Shown here one piece after another: positions 1 to 11,629 of a stretch of 64,000 bases of DNA. Origin of the DNA: Centroberyx gerrardi (taxonomy: Eukaryota > Chordata > Actinopteri > Beryciformes > Berycidae); contig NC_136017.1 in the NCBI RefSeq assembly GCF_048128805.1, forward strand, positions 14,284,307-14,348,306, read 5' to 3'. Made by a program: the position numbers and the translations under genes. Each line of letters starts with the position of its first letter. The stretch's first letter is position 1. The notes beneath the pieces are model-generated. The model ran no database searches, had not been told where the DNA came from, and saw only the letters and a list, made by a program, of their open reading frames with translations.

Positions 1-1052
1 AATTAGTTTTAATTTTGTACCATCAGTCATTTTGTAAGAGTAGTCACTTTTCAATTCAAATTAAATCCTTTAACAAAAAGATACTACTAGCTTCTTAGAC
101 AATTCTTACTGTTTTCAGTTGTGAAAAAATGAAGGGAAGAAAATGAAAGCAGTTTAGCAGTTTATAGCAGAGAATCTAAAATTGAATAAAACTCATACTG
201 TCTATTTGTTAAGCCTGCAGGCAGGAAAGCAGAGATGCAGGCCTCATGACTTCTTTGATTTCTAGCTATCTGGTGCCACCTGGTGTTACTATATAACACA
301 CACTTACATAAACACAGGCAGGCAGCCACACATGCACAAAACTCATGTTTTCTTGAAGGGGGAAAAAGCCTCTTGTTTGCATCAACAAATTATTTATTGC
401 TTCTCTGTCTGGTAGCCTACTATACACTGTATTGTGTTTTCAAGGTGTCTGCAAGTTAAATTCAAGGATTTTTAAGACCTTTAGCCAGTTTAGAATGAAA
501 TATAAGACCCGTTTTGCAATTGCAATAAACTTTACACCTATCAGAAGATGAGTCTGTGTGATTGGTCTGATTTCTCACCAGAAAAACAGCAAACTGCAAC
601 ATTTTTAAGACACCTAAAGCTGGATTTATTTCAAGTTCAAGTGTTTTATTTAACTGTAATCAAGACCTTAAGGCATTCAGTTTAGATACGATTGTAGTTT
701 AAGTTTAAGACACTGAGACTTTCTCAGGACCAGCATGCACTGTCGTTTTGAGCTCTTTCCTCTTCTTTGTCATTCCTACAATGTTATGTAAAGTATTCAG
801 ATATTTATTTCAATGTGACACAACATTCCACTGTTCATAGGACTCCATTCAGTTTGGCACACAAGCTATTTCTGCAAAATATTATATAGTCTACAGCTCA
901 ACATGGGCGGTGATACGTTCCTCTGACAAGTCAGTTGTCAAATCATGAATATTCATCAAGCAGACAGGAAAGGCTGGTAAGCTCTATCTAATTCTGGTTG
1001 GCTGTTGCTGCATTTATGTATACGTGTGTGAGTGTGTATATGCATGCATATA
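1..1052. other. AT-rich intergenic sequence, no gene seen
   Basis: No ORF with recognisable homology, no convincing splice-bounded exon and no RNA gene were found. The base composition is AT-rich with short GT-rich patches near the right end (1020-1050), just before the MITE. It reads as ordinary fish intergenic sequence. Confidence 0.5.
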
Positions 1053-1054
1053 TA

Positions 1055-1393
1055 CTGAACAAAAATATAAACGCAACACTTTTGTTTTTGCTCCCATTTT
1101 TCATGATTTGAAATAAAAGATCTAAGACTTCCTATGCACACAAAAGGCTTATTTCTCTCAAATTTTGTTCACAAATTTGTTTAAATCCGTGTTAGTGAGC
1201 ACTTCTCCTTTGCCAAGATAATCCATCCACCTGACAGGTGTGGCATATCAAGATGCTGATTAAACAGCATGATTATTGCACAGGTGTGCCTTGGGCTGGT
1301 CACAATAAAAGGCCACTCAAGTCTTAGCTCTTTTATTTCAACTCATGAAAAATGGGAGCAAAACCAAAGTGTTGCGTTTATATTTTTGTTCAG
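1055..1393. mobile_element. Tc1/mariner-type MITE with long terminal inverted repeats
   Basis: The sequence begins CTGAACAAAAATATAAACGC and ends with its reverse complement. Inverted similarity extends about 75-80 bp inward on both sides (1055-1133 and 1316-1393), and each end is flanked by a TA dinucleotide (1053-1054, 1394-1395), the target duplication of Tc1/mariner elements. The 339-bp length and lack of a transposase ORF make it non-autonomous. The 81-residue ORF across it is not a transposase. This terminal motif is common in fish genomes. The family name was not checked. Confidence 0.88.
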
Positions 1394-1395
1394 TA

Positions 1396-2035
1396 TACAT
1401 AAGGGTGCATTTGTCTATATGTGTGCGTGTGTATGCACAGCTCCAGTTAGCAATGGGAGACGTGGATTAATCTTCTTGTGTGCAACAGAGGATATATCAT
1501 TTGTACATAATTAGCACAGGCAAGGTTATAACTGACACTGGATTTTATCTTAATTACAGGAGGGAAATTTGTTCCATTAATTTAACTTGGTTTGCATGAA
1601 CGGGTCCGACACCCAACTAAGTTAATCTAACACCTGTCAAGGTTCTGGTAGAGAATGTGTGTGTCTGCGTGAGTGTGTAAGTGTTTATCTGCTTCTCTGT
1701 CTCTCTGCAGTTAGGTTAAAAAGGTAAATTCAAAGACCTAGAACTATTCACAAAAATATTACAAAAAAAGCCTGTTTTTTCACATATAGATTATCCACTG
1801 CAATTGCTAAGCTTACACACATTTCTTACATGCGGTCAGGTACGAAAATAGGCTATGAACTGTATAAATTAGGTAAAGACTTGGGTAGCCAATCCTGTCG
1901 GCTAGGGAAATGTATCAGAAAAAGCTACTACCTTTATAAAAGTATCAGAATGAGCTTCTACCTCAAATGTATCAAAATAGGTTACTACCTGTATAAATGT
2001 GGTAAAGACTATGGTAGAAAATAAGATACAACGCA
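1396..2035. other. Intergenic sequence with a short degenerate ~30-bp repeat
   Basis: No gene was recognised. Between about 1907 and 2025 a unit of roughly 30 bp that starts GTATCA and contains CTACTACCT is repeated about three times with divergence. The flanks carry similar fragments. The 64-residue ORF here (1830-2024) is rich in Tyr, Lys and Cys only because the repeat period is close to a multiple of three. Confidence 0.4.
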
Positions 2036-2099
2036 CTCAACTCACGATAATACCATGACAACTGGGTGCTGGATCCTTAAAGTAGTTGATAATGAGAAA

Positions 2100-2640
2100 G
2101 GAAAACTAAGACAGCACTCCAAATTTACTTTTTATTTGCCACACGGACGTTGCGGGCAAGACGCCCTTCTTCAGCGTGTGTATTGGCAATTTCACAATCC
2201 ATAGACACAGGTGGGGTTAATTATAGATGTCTACAACTGGCACAACAGGTCTATCCCAGCAGAGGGAGTCTTATAGACCTCTTATAAAAATATCTAGGCG
2301 GAGTTTGAAATGCACTTGCAATTTGAGAGTCACTTTCCTTGTGAACATAAGTGTTCTATTCGTAATCATGATGATAAATCATCGGTGGCCAGGCATTTTA
2401 ATAGTCATAACCACAGCTTGAGTGAACTACATTACATGGGCATTGAGACAGTGAATATGCCACGGAGAGGTGGCAGCAGGGACAGAATCCTTCTTCAGAG
2501 GGAGGTGTATTGGATACACTCCCTTGGTACCCTCATTCCCAATGGGTTGAATGAGGAGATTTCATTTGTTTGTTTCTTATGAAGTGAACGCAATTTGTGT
2601 TGTTTTTGTTTATTTTTTATCTTTTGTTTTTTGTTTTAAG
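2100..2640 (+). mobile_element. 3' end of a Penelope-like element (GIY-YIG endonuclease C-terminus)
   Basis: The plus frame at 2310-2582 encodes a roughly 90-residue stretch with the features of the Penelope-like element endonuclease C-terminus: a His-rich SVARHFNSHNHS segment, then MGIETVNMPRRGGSRDR, LLQREVYWIHSLGTL and the terminal NGLNEEISFVCFL followed by a stop. In that family this tail closes the GIY-YIG endonuclease downstream of the reverse transcriptase. The reverse transcriptase is absent, so the copy is strongly 5'-truncated, as is usual. Upstream at 2141-2180 lies a GC-rich motif reminiscent of the terminal-repeat ribozyme of these elements. An AT/T-rich tail (2600-2640) ends exactly where duplication copy 1 begins. 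Confidence 0.8.
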
Positions 2641-4163
2641 TAAATATACATTGAATAAGATGCTGGGCTATTTCAGAAATGGTAGAAACATTTGTTTGCC
2701 AACGGGACTGAATCGGCGAAGGCCTCCAGAGAACGCTTAAACAGCTCTATAGATGAGAGACTTGTTTTAATCTACATGCACCTAAATCTACATCACTCTT
2801 TGTGATTTTCTGCACAATAAGCAAATTCCGCCTGGGAATGATCAAACTCTGTCCTTTTCTGATAAATGGTGTCAAGTTCTGACTACAGCCAAAGTTCACA
2901 AGGAAGTTTCTCCTCTGCTTTAGTAAAATACTCCATCAGGCATTACACTCACAACACGGCTTTGTGACCGTTGTGAATGACAAATGAGTCCTGAAAGTGA
3001 GTTGGCTGTATGTTTTATTTTATTTCAGCCACACATTATAACACTTTTGAAACACACACCTATATTGACTTTGAAATACATTTTGTAGACTAAGACCCAA
3101 ATAATTATTTGGGTCTGATGATGGGTGCCCAAATGAGATGCCCACTGAGATGAGCTCTACAAATAAAATGTATTATGGTTTTTATTAGCATACCCACAGT
3201 TAAGAGAATTTTTTCCTGGGATTTCCCTGGACATGTTTTACTAATAAACTCCACTCCAATGTCAATATATACGAATTATAGAGGAGTGTCAATTAGACAA
3301 TCTTGTTTGATATCAAATTTCCCTATGTAAAAGACTTGAACTAAGATCAAGCTTCTATTTGAATTGTAGAGGCACTATTAGATAATCTAAAACCAAAATC
3401 CACCCATTCCCTGCTGTTCATAAAATAAAGGACTCCTAGCTGGAAGTTCGTGTTTTTACATATCAATTTACTATGTCCTTTGGGACATGCCAACAGGCTA
3501 TATAAATAAACACAAATGAAACTATTTGGAAGGTTATTTAATTAACCTAACCTGGCAACACATAAGCTACCTACCCAGCATCCAATTCACAGCCAACTCT
3601 AATTGAAAACTGCACATTTTTAGTGTTTTAAGAAATCGTTTTTAGCTAACATTACGCTAGCTAGCTAGCTAAATAGTAGCGAGTAGCTAGCTAACATCCT
3701 TCGTAGCTAACATTAGTTTTCAGTGGTAATTGAATTTACTTTTATTTGTTCAACACTTTAGTTGGAAAAATATTTGAGGGTTACAAAGGTAGAGTAAAAA
3801 AAAACAATAATTGTTTGTCTAAGGCTCATATTTTAACTATCATCTCTGTTTTCATCCAACTTACGTAAGCTAGCTAGTTGAGCTAAAGTTAGCTTGGCTA
3901 ACTTTGGCTTGCAGTATTTTGCCTTACCATGTTTTTATATTTATTTTTTAACCAAACCCACATTTTGACATTTGCTAATGTTGTTCGCGTTTAATTGTGT
4001 GTTATTTTTGCGGTCAAACAATATGTTTGTGTATGTTGTACAAACGTAGCATTAAGCTAGCTTGCCGTCGCGAGCCGCGGCTGTTAACACTTTATTACTG
4101 GCTTTTCCCGCCTGCTCCGGCCGCTGAATTAGGGATACATTACTGAGCAGATGACCAAAGTAC

Positions 4164-4306
4164 CTGCATGGTCCTGGTCTGGGAGGGGGAAGAAACTTGA
4201 AAGCAGCACGTATTTCTCTCGCAGTGCCATTGTTTCTGACAGTCTGACTTTGGCAGAAGCTGAAGTGCAGAATGATAATTTGGAATGTTCGGGTCTGCTT
4301 TTATAG
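4164..4306 (-). pseudogene. Orphan duplicated promoter and exon 1 of the unrecognised minus-strand gene
   Basis: On the minus strand CTATAAAAG (4298-4306) is followed about 70 bp downstream by an ATG at 4230 in good context (ACAATGG). A 22-codon open stretch beginning MALREKYVLLSSFF ends at a GT donor after 4164 (CAG|GTACTTT), leaving one base of phase. The same arrangement is present in copy 2 at 25,243-25,384, where matching downstream exons exist. No downstream exons are visible to the left of copy 1, so this copy looks like a duplicated 5' end without its gene. A partner beyond the window cannot be excluded. Confidence 0.45.
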
Positions 4307-5344
4307 ACATCCACATCTTCTTGGAGTCCGAACCTTGAAAACAGAACAGGAGCCTTCTGTCTCGATTATGACAGGTGATGTAAACATAATGTCCAAAATA
4401 TCAGGGATGCTGGTGTTTTTATGAACTAGACCCACACTGACTAGGTGAATCCAGTTACAAGCCATTATCCCTAATTGATTTTCCTTAATAAATGTATACC
4501 AATCACAAGGAGGAGATGTAGATAAACATTGCGCTAAAGGGGCTGAACTCCATGGCAGGCAGGCATTCATTGCCACACGTTTTTATTATCGACGGTGTTC
4601 TAGAGGGGGTTTTACCGGTGTCTCTGGTCTTGGTTTTCATTGAGACAGACTGTTCACTCAGTACATGCTCTTGTTCATATAGGAGACAGTGAGTTTTGGG
4701 ACCATGAGGGCTGGTTAGGAAAGTGTGTTGCTGAACTGCAGCTCTCCTTCTATAGCCTAATACATTTTGTTCATTCCGACTTTGTGCTGTTGCTGCATTA
4801 CTGAAGATGGGCGAAGATTTCAAAGAGACTTATTATATATAAGTAGAAAATAGTGTTGGTGATTGCCAACATCATCTTGTGACAAGGCTCAACTGTTCTG
4901 TAGTTTCCAATGATTTCATTTTGGTGAACTGTCTTAGAATGTTTTAACATAGAAAAATATACATTTTTATTTTGTTTGTTCAGTTACTGGAACAATTTTA
5001 GAAGATTATGGTTATTTGTGTCTTCACTTTTAATACAAGGAAAGTATAAAATGGTTGATTGAAAACACTACAAATAACAGCACCTGAAGGCTTTTAATGG
5101 GGCTAAGTGGATTTGTATTGAGGCTCCACTGAAGTAATGAAGTAATAAATTGATAAAAGAGATAAGGATTGGATAAAAGTAATACTGTGAGGTAACCTAC
5201 AGAGTGTAAGAAATCTGAACACAATTATTCAGGTCTAAAGAATGAAGAATGAAGAAGAATGAATTGCAAGGAGGCCCAGGTGTTCAGTGTGGCTGTTGAG
5301 ATGTGAGGAGAGGATGCTTTTGAAACAGAGGTGTGACCAAGTCC

Positions 5345-5775
5345 ACTTTGCTCGAGTTCCAAGTCAGTCTCAAGTCTTGAGGCACAAGTCTCAAGTTATG
5401 TCCCAAGTCTAAATGTAGATTACCAAGTCCAAGTCATTAATGTCTCAAGCCTAATGTAGAACACCGAGTAAAGTTAGAACTAATCAAGAGTTCATATCAA
5501 TTCGATATCTTAAAGAAATATCTATCTAAATATCTAGGACTTGTCAATGCAATATGGTTTTAATAGGATAAAAACTTGGTAAGAGCATCCTGAGTCTGAG
5601 TTTCAACTTCATTAAATTCAGTCATTCCATACAAATTCAGAAAACAGGATAAATTCAGTCGTCAACAAATCTCATCACTTTCAATCCAAGTCATTTACAC
5701 AAACACAAGATCTTTCTCAAGACCTTTTCAAGTCATCAAAGTACAAGTCAAAGTCAAGTCCCAAGTCACCAAATC
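5345..5775. repeat. CAAGTC-rich degenerate repeat (copy 1)
   Basis: Short motifs such as CAAGTCTCAAGTC, CCCAAGTC and AAAGTCAAGTCCCAAGTC recur irregularly over about 430 bp. The same repeat is at 26,345-26,765 in the second duplicate. It looks like a dispersed fish repeat with an internal simple motif. No coding potential is seen. Confidence 0.6.
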
Positions 5776-5984
5776 ATGGTGACGACTGCAGATCTCCAGG
5801 CGTGGGGAAGGTGGCTGGTGGTGAGACAGGTGGTGAAAAGGATGTGGAGGTGGAGGTTATGAGTTTGGTGTTGATGTTCTTCTCCAGGGGCCTAGCTCTT
5901 CATTTTTAGATGCAAAGCAACTCATGAACCTGTAAAGTCTCTCACTCACATCCTCCCCGTTAGCCTGTCTGACCCCTAGTGGCC

Positions 5985-7475
5985 ATTAGGAGGCATGGCA
6001 CTGTCTACAGGCGACACACTGAACCAGGATCATTCACTCGCCTGCCTCCTCTCTGTAATACTGCTGAACTGTGTAGGCTGATTCACATCTGTGACTGTGT
6101 GTCCTTGTTTCTTGAGGTGGGACTTCAATTCCAGGGTGCTGATGGTTTGTGTGAGCGGATGGACGACTGCTGGTGAGGAGGTGAGTGTTGGATGGAAGGT
6201 GAGTGATATGTTTTGAATTTCACTATCTTCAGTGTGTTTCCCCTGGGGGTCAAAGCTGGGCTCAGTGGAGTATGAGTGAGCGTACTTGTTGTAAATGTTT
6301 TCTGAGGAGGTTGGCTTTGTCCTGATCATCTTCAGTATGTTGACCTTGGAATAGCAGAGTAGGAACGGTGTCATTGTGGTTCGGTTTGGTGGTGATGAGG
6401 GGAGCGGTGGGTTCCCAGGCTTCGGTGAGTGTTTGCCAACTAATCCAGATTATGGGCGTTTCCTTCTATTTATGTTATATTTGATACTTGGTTAATTATG
6501 TGTTGGCTGTAGAGGAAAAACACAAAAATCTTAGTATTCTAGTAACAATATGAATCTTTTAGAAACAATATATAAAACAAATATAATCATCATTTGTGAT
6601 CACATATTGTTATTGGATCAAGATAACACTGTTGTGGTTATTGCATATTCATGTAGGTCCTGTGATCTGATTTTATGACTACATGTAGGTAACTTGAGTA
6701 GCCTTGTGACTACATGTTTAACTTGAGTGAATAGCCTATAGTGTAACAATTGTTTCACACTCCACAATTTCTCACAGTACATCTTTGTTCTAGTTATCTT
6801 GCTTCAAGGACAAAAGATCAAGTCTAGGATGTCGGTGGTCAAGGTGGCAGAGCAGATATGTGATGATGCAGATATTGATGTAACTGTTAGATGGATGTTG
6901 TGTGATGTCTTGATCTTTGCATTTATGTATTTGTTGTTTTGTATGTCTGCTGGGGGAACGGTGACAGATTGGTGACCTGTTTCATATTCACATTTCTTTC
7001 ATCTTCCTTGCAACAATAAAGTACAGGAGTGAGCAAATACAGAAACAAACATGTTTAGTAGCTGAGAACAGTCCTGCTGTGCACAGGCCGTCCACAACCT
7101 GTGGTCTGTCCACAGATGACTGATCCACTGGGGGGCAGCAAGTGAACACACGACTTACCAAAGAAAGGCTGTGTCATGTTTAATGTGTCTCTGAAGAGGG
7201 TTTGGAATGAAATTAAATGAAATGACGTTTCATTTTGGGCGATCTGAAGTCAGTCAGTCAGAACCCATATTGCGCCTTTAAATAGCCGTCCAACGCTGCG
7301 TTGAAAGTTGGACTGTGATTCTGGCCGGACCAATGGACTAGTACTACTACTGGACATGGAATGGACATTTAACTGCCACTTGTATAGTGTGTATGTGACA
7401 AATAAACGTTGATGTGATTCATTTGACCCATTAGGCTCATGTCTTTCTCACCCCATCCTAGCTGAAGTTGCAAGA
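5985..7475. other. Intergenic sequence without a recognised gene
   Basis: No homologous ORF or coherent exon set was found. The ORFs at 5979-6176 and 6030-6374 overlap on opposite strands without similarity to anything recognised. Sequence at 7170-7215 resembles 26,974-27,010, so this stretch was probably part of the original duplicated block and was deleted from copy 2. Confidence 0.4.
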
Positions 7476-9997
7476 ATGTTTGGTCCATACCCAGCTGGAG
7501 GAAGGGGGTGGACAAGGCGACGGTGCCCTGCTGTGAGCGGACAGCTTCATTCTTACACTCATTCCTTCTGCTGCCATGAGGATGAAAATGTGGAGTTGGT
7601 GCCCAACCGCTTTGCTAAACAGAGACCGTCTTCTGCAGGGTTAGGTTACGTTTCAAGGTATGTAACGTATCATAAAGGTTTGTACTCTGTATGGTATGTC
7701 TTGGGTCCAAATACATTTTTATTTAAGTATTTGTATGTGCAGTTGTGATTCAAATAATATTTAATCATTTCAAAATAAAAAAACATGAAACAATTACCTC
7801 TTAATTACCTTTTAGTTTTTAATCTGATGATAGTAATTGTTACCTGTTTTCTCTTTTAAGGAAGTCATACAAATCCTAATCAGTTTAGAGACTTTGTTTT
7901 GGAGGCACATCCCAAACTCAGACAAGGTGGTGGATTTGAATTGCTCAAAAGAAGTCGCCAACTTCTCCTTATCCCCTGCCCCAATGAGGGACCATGTGAA
8001 ACATTTGAAAGATCCACAAACCCAGATTGGACATGCCACCATTTTTATTTGTCCACTTCAGAGGAACCGGATCTTGACGAAGTTAAGTTTCTCACTTTAA
8101 GACTCACATGATAATGAAGCTAATCTAACAGATGTGTATAGAGCTTTTCATCCTTATGGGTCGGATTTTACAAGGTTTTTATTTTCGGCCTGTACAATAT
8201 GGTTCCATCTTAAATGATCTCTCAGATCATTTATTAGTAAAAGCATCAGTGACCACCGGTCACTGATGAACTTGTGCAGTTTGCAGTTTGCATGTCCTGG
8301 ATATTGGTCTTTAGGAGCTGTTGCACTTGTATGTTTTTTGTGACATGGTTCCTTTTTTACTCTACTAATTTGTAGTTTTCTAGTAATTGTGTTTTGTAGT
8401 GTAATAAATAGGATTGGGTATTGTTCGGATTTTACCATTTGCGGTGCCATTTTCATTTCTCCTTATCGATTCTTTATCGATTCCCTTATCGATTCCTCCT
8501 GTATACATTTTCAGGGCTAAGAGACTACATGCAGCTTTAGTGGAGTTAACTTTGTTCTATTACTCAAGATGGACATTGCTGTGTAGAGTTACTTTTGATT
8601 CAGAATTACTTTTCAAAACAGCTAAGGCTCATTTGACATAATGCCTTACTGAGAGAACAAAATACAAGAACAAGTGAAAAAATGCAAGTAATTGGAGGTC
8701 AACATCACAGAACAAAAACAAAGTATTGCATTTACCACTTTATTGGGTCATTCAAGTACACTCTACCTGTAATTACATTTCTGACAGCACTTGAAGGCAG
8801 CATCTGCTTGCTACTGTAGTGATGGCAGTGAGAATAGACTCGTGAGCATGCTGACAAGACCAAGACGGAGTGATGTTCCCAGTGCCAGCAACACAAACAG
8901 CTCAGTGCCACCTCAGGGAAACCTGCCGGTCTCTCAGATTATCCATTCAGATCCAACTGAGGAGAGAGGGCTCGATGATCTGTACACTGCAGAATCAATT
9001 TACTTTCATCTTCTCCAGTAATTGGGGTTAAAGCTTAACTAATAACATGTTTTTTTATTTTTAGATGAAACTGTCTACTTAATTTAGATCACTGTTATTT
9101 TACATTAACATGCTGGCTTAGCATGTCACTGTGATTTTTATTCACTAATATAATATTTAAGACAATTCTTTTTTTCAATTTAAGTGCCAGGAGGAACTCT
9201 TCTGTTTGAGGGTGAAAAAGCTGGTCAAATGATTGGTCATTCCTTCTTACATGATGGGCCATGTCGATCTGGATTGAGCCCAGCAATCCTGCATGTGCTC
9301 TTCGGTGGATCCCCAGAAGAAGCCACAATAGATATTGAGGACTGTGCTGGCCTCGATATCCATCAGACAATCAAGATGGTTTGATACATTTTGCTGTCAG
9401 CTGTTAATGATAACCAGTGAAATTCCTCTTTCTTTAATGCAACAAATCTGAAGGTTTATATATCAGATATTGAGTAATAAAGGGTTCATCCTTGTTTTCA
9501 TTATCATCTGAAGAGAGGAGCATTATTACAGAGCTATCGTTGGCCTGGGATTTGCCTGCAGTGACCTCTGAGAACAGAGATGGCTGCTTGACAAGCTCCT
9601 CCTCCATGCTGTGAGTACACTGTCCTATAAGGGTTGCATGCATTCAACTTTTCAGAGTAGGAGTTCTGATCCAGGACCAGCTTTCGTCTTTCACATCCTA
9701 ATGACTGTGATTATATGGATAGGGAGGAGCTGTCTCTTACTTGAGACACATGATACATGGGTGCTGATGTGTTCCAGAATAAGGGTTACTGGGGGTGAAT
9801 TGTTCGTTTAACAGTGGTAAGAGTGTTTGGTTTTGCCTTTCTAATGCATTTTGCAGGTCCTCAACAGAACCTCCAAACAAGTAAAACACTTCCGACGGGA
9901 CTTGAAAGAGACGCTGATCTGGCCTTTGCTGACTGAGAGGAAAGATACAATTCCCCTTCTCTTTCCAAGGACCTCTGACACACTGTGCACTCCTTAG
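7476..9997 (+). pseudogene. Decayed HECT-type E3 ligase gene of the fish 'G2/M phase-specific E3 ubiquitin ligase-like' family
   Basis: Several pieces match this multicopy fish family in order. Segment 7476-7657 starts MFGPYPAGGRGW and ends at a GTATGT donor. Segment 7861-8085 reads FRDFVLEAHPKLRQGGGFEL. Segment 9185-9377 carries HECT-domain sequence (GQMIGHSFLHDGP, LSPAILHVLFGG). Segment 9856-9997 reads FRRDLKETLIWPLLTERKD, then IPLLFPR. Decay is visible. The 7476-7657 and 7861-8085 pieces do not join in frame. The piece at about 9540-9606 appears to have lost one base inside ENRD/WLLDKLLLHA. The last piece ends in TAG directly before a good GTAAGA donor, where relatives have a glutamine codon. 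HECT enzymes carry ubiquitin on a catalytic cysteine near the C-terminus, and that region is absent. A poorly expressed degenerate gene is possible. Confidence 0.65.
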
Positions 9998-9999
9998 GT

Positions 10000-10607
10000 A
10001 AGAAGTGAGGTAATGAATGGTAGTCTACTAATAGCGGACTTTGACTCTGGCAGCCATCATGGTAATTACATACATCTTCCCATCCAAGGGGGGTAAACAG
10101 AGCTAACTTTTAGAGTCTCTTTACTCATCCTGGGAGGTGGGGAACTGAATGCAAGCACACACCTAAATATACAAACTTGCAAAACTAAGTAACAAACTAA
10201 ATTGTCCAACACAAGATGAAGACAGTGATGCCTCCCTGGAAGAAGTGTAGGATCATAGCATTCCTCCACGTTCATTGAGAATGGGAAGTAAATTGGTATT
10301 TAAGATTCAGGATTCAATACTTTATTGCCATACCAACTTAGGTGTTAACAACCATCAGTGCGTTAAATCATAGGTTCACACTGTGGCGCAGATGAGGGCA
10401 TCAAGAGGCAAACTATTGTATTCAATGTGACAGAGCCTCCAGAGAGAACACTTTTGTGTCTGTGTACCACCTCAGTAACACCACCTTAATAATCCTTTAA
10501 AGGTTATCTTGTAGGAGGTCCTTGAGGGGTACAAAGAATTTGTTGTAGGTACTAAGGTCAAAATTGGTGACAGACTTATTCCTCTTTATTTGTAGCCTCT
10601 CCAAAGC
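10000..10607. other. Intergenic sequence, possible repeat-derived
   Basis: No gene was recognised. The stretch near 10,305-10,345 (GATTCAGGATTCAATACTTT) resembles tails of dispersed fish retroelements, but I cannot assign a family. The minus ORF at 10,497-10,757 runs into the minisatellite and is not supported as coding. Confidence 0.35.
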
Positions 10608-10972
10608 TGCTGGGGGTCCTGATGCTGTTCTAGGTAGGATGGAATGTGCTCCAGATACCTGCTGGGGGTCCTGGTGCAGTTCTGGGTAGGATGGAACGTG
10701 CTCCAGATACCTGCTGGGGGTCCTGGTGCAGTTCTGGGTAGGATGGAACGTGCTCAAGATACCTGCTGGGGGTCCTGGTGCAGTTCTGGGTAGGATGGAA
10801 CGTGCTGCAGATACCTGCTGGGGGTCCTGGTGCAGTTCTGGGTAGGATGGAACGTGGTCCAGATACCTGCTGGGGGTCCTGGTGCAGTTCTGGGTAGGAT
10901 GGAACGTGCTGCAGATACCTGCTGGGGGTCCTGGTGCAGTTCTGGGTAGGATGGAACGTGGTCCAGATACCT
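10608..10972. repeat. 52-bp minisatellite, about 7 copies
   Basis: The unit begins TGCTGGGGGTCCTGGTGCAG and recurs at 10608, 10660, 10712, 10764, 10816, 10868 and 10920, an exact 52-bp spacing. Units differ by single substitutions, such as CTCCAG, CTCAAG, CTGCAG and GTCCAG variants. Because 52 is not a multiple of three, reading through it cycles all frames, and this produces long minus ORFs (for example 10,630-11,034) with a 52-residue period. These are artefacts. Confidence 0.93.
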
Positions 10973-11629
10973 GGATGTTGAAGTGGTGGACAGCAACTTC
11001 CCCAAGTCTTCCACCTGCTGTGTTTTATTCTCAAGACTGCTTTACAATAAATATGAATTTTGGCATTAACAATTCCTTACTATTGTGTTCAAGATCCCAT
11101 ACAAAACAATCATGAGCCTTTTTAAAGGGATAGTGTTTGTTCACTGACAGTATTTATTGTTTTAATCACAATATTTACAGAGAATGTTAAGATAGGTGTA
11201 TCACCTTAACATTTGAGTTTTAAAGAAGAGGGAAATCAAATAAGCATTCAAAAATCAGTATGGTGTGCTTTGGAAAACGGTTGGGGGTAATGTAAAATAG
11301 GTGTGCTGTGTCTTAGATGGGTTAAAACACAATATGCGTGTATACACCATGGTGTATATAACAAATGAAAGCTAAAATTCCATTGAGGCTGGCCATAGCT
11401 TGACAAATTGAAAGCTGTCACATGGTCTGCGGTCTACGGCCCTCGATGGCCTACAGAGTTGTTCTCTCATGTCAGACGGTGCTTGGTCGGTGGTCAGTGG
11501 CAGGTGGAAGATGGATGTCTCAAAATGTACATTGTGCACTCATTATTTTTATTAATAAGACACTAAAACTGGTCACCAGCAAAATACCTGTGTGTGTATA
11601 CAAAATAAATGTGCCAAATATAAATTTAT
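10973..11629. other. Intergenic sequence between the minisatellite and the LTR element
   Basis: No gene, RNA or structured repeat was recognised. ORFs here (for example 11,422-11,688) lack homology that I can see. Confidence 0.4.

Larger units (their letters stand above)
2641..5980. repeat. Direct segmental duplication, copy 1
   Basis: This segment is near-identical to 23,681-26,975 in the same orientation, with scattered substitutions and indels. The block starts at TAAATATACATTGAATAAGA in both copies. Copy 1 has about 245 bp (about 5024-5269) that copy 2 lacks, and it lacks about 167 bp present in copy 2 (25,636-25,803). A short further match (7170-7215 against 26,974-27,010) suggests copy 2 lost about 1.2 kb. 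Contents: GCTAGC-rich palindromic sequence (3650-3700), a minus-strand TATA promoter plus first exon (4164-4306), and a CAAGTC-rich repeat (5345-5775). Confidence 0.9.

Noticed and set aside
4301-4576. 91-residue minus ORF upstream of the orphan exon 1
   Set aside because: The counterpart in duplication copy 2 differs by a frame-changing indel, and the ORF lies across and upstream of a TATA box, so it is not conserved as coding.
10608-10972. Possible CRISPR-like array
   Set aside because: Units are contiguous 52-bp tandem copies with no unique spacers, in a eukaryotic genome.
10630-11034. 134-residue minus ORF
   Set aside because: It is a read-through of the 52-bp minisatellite.
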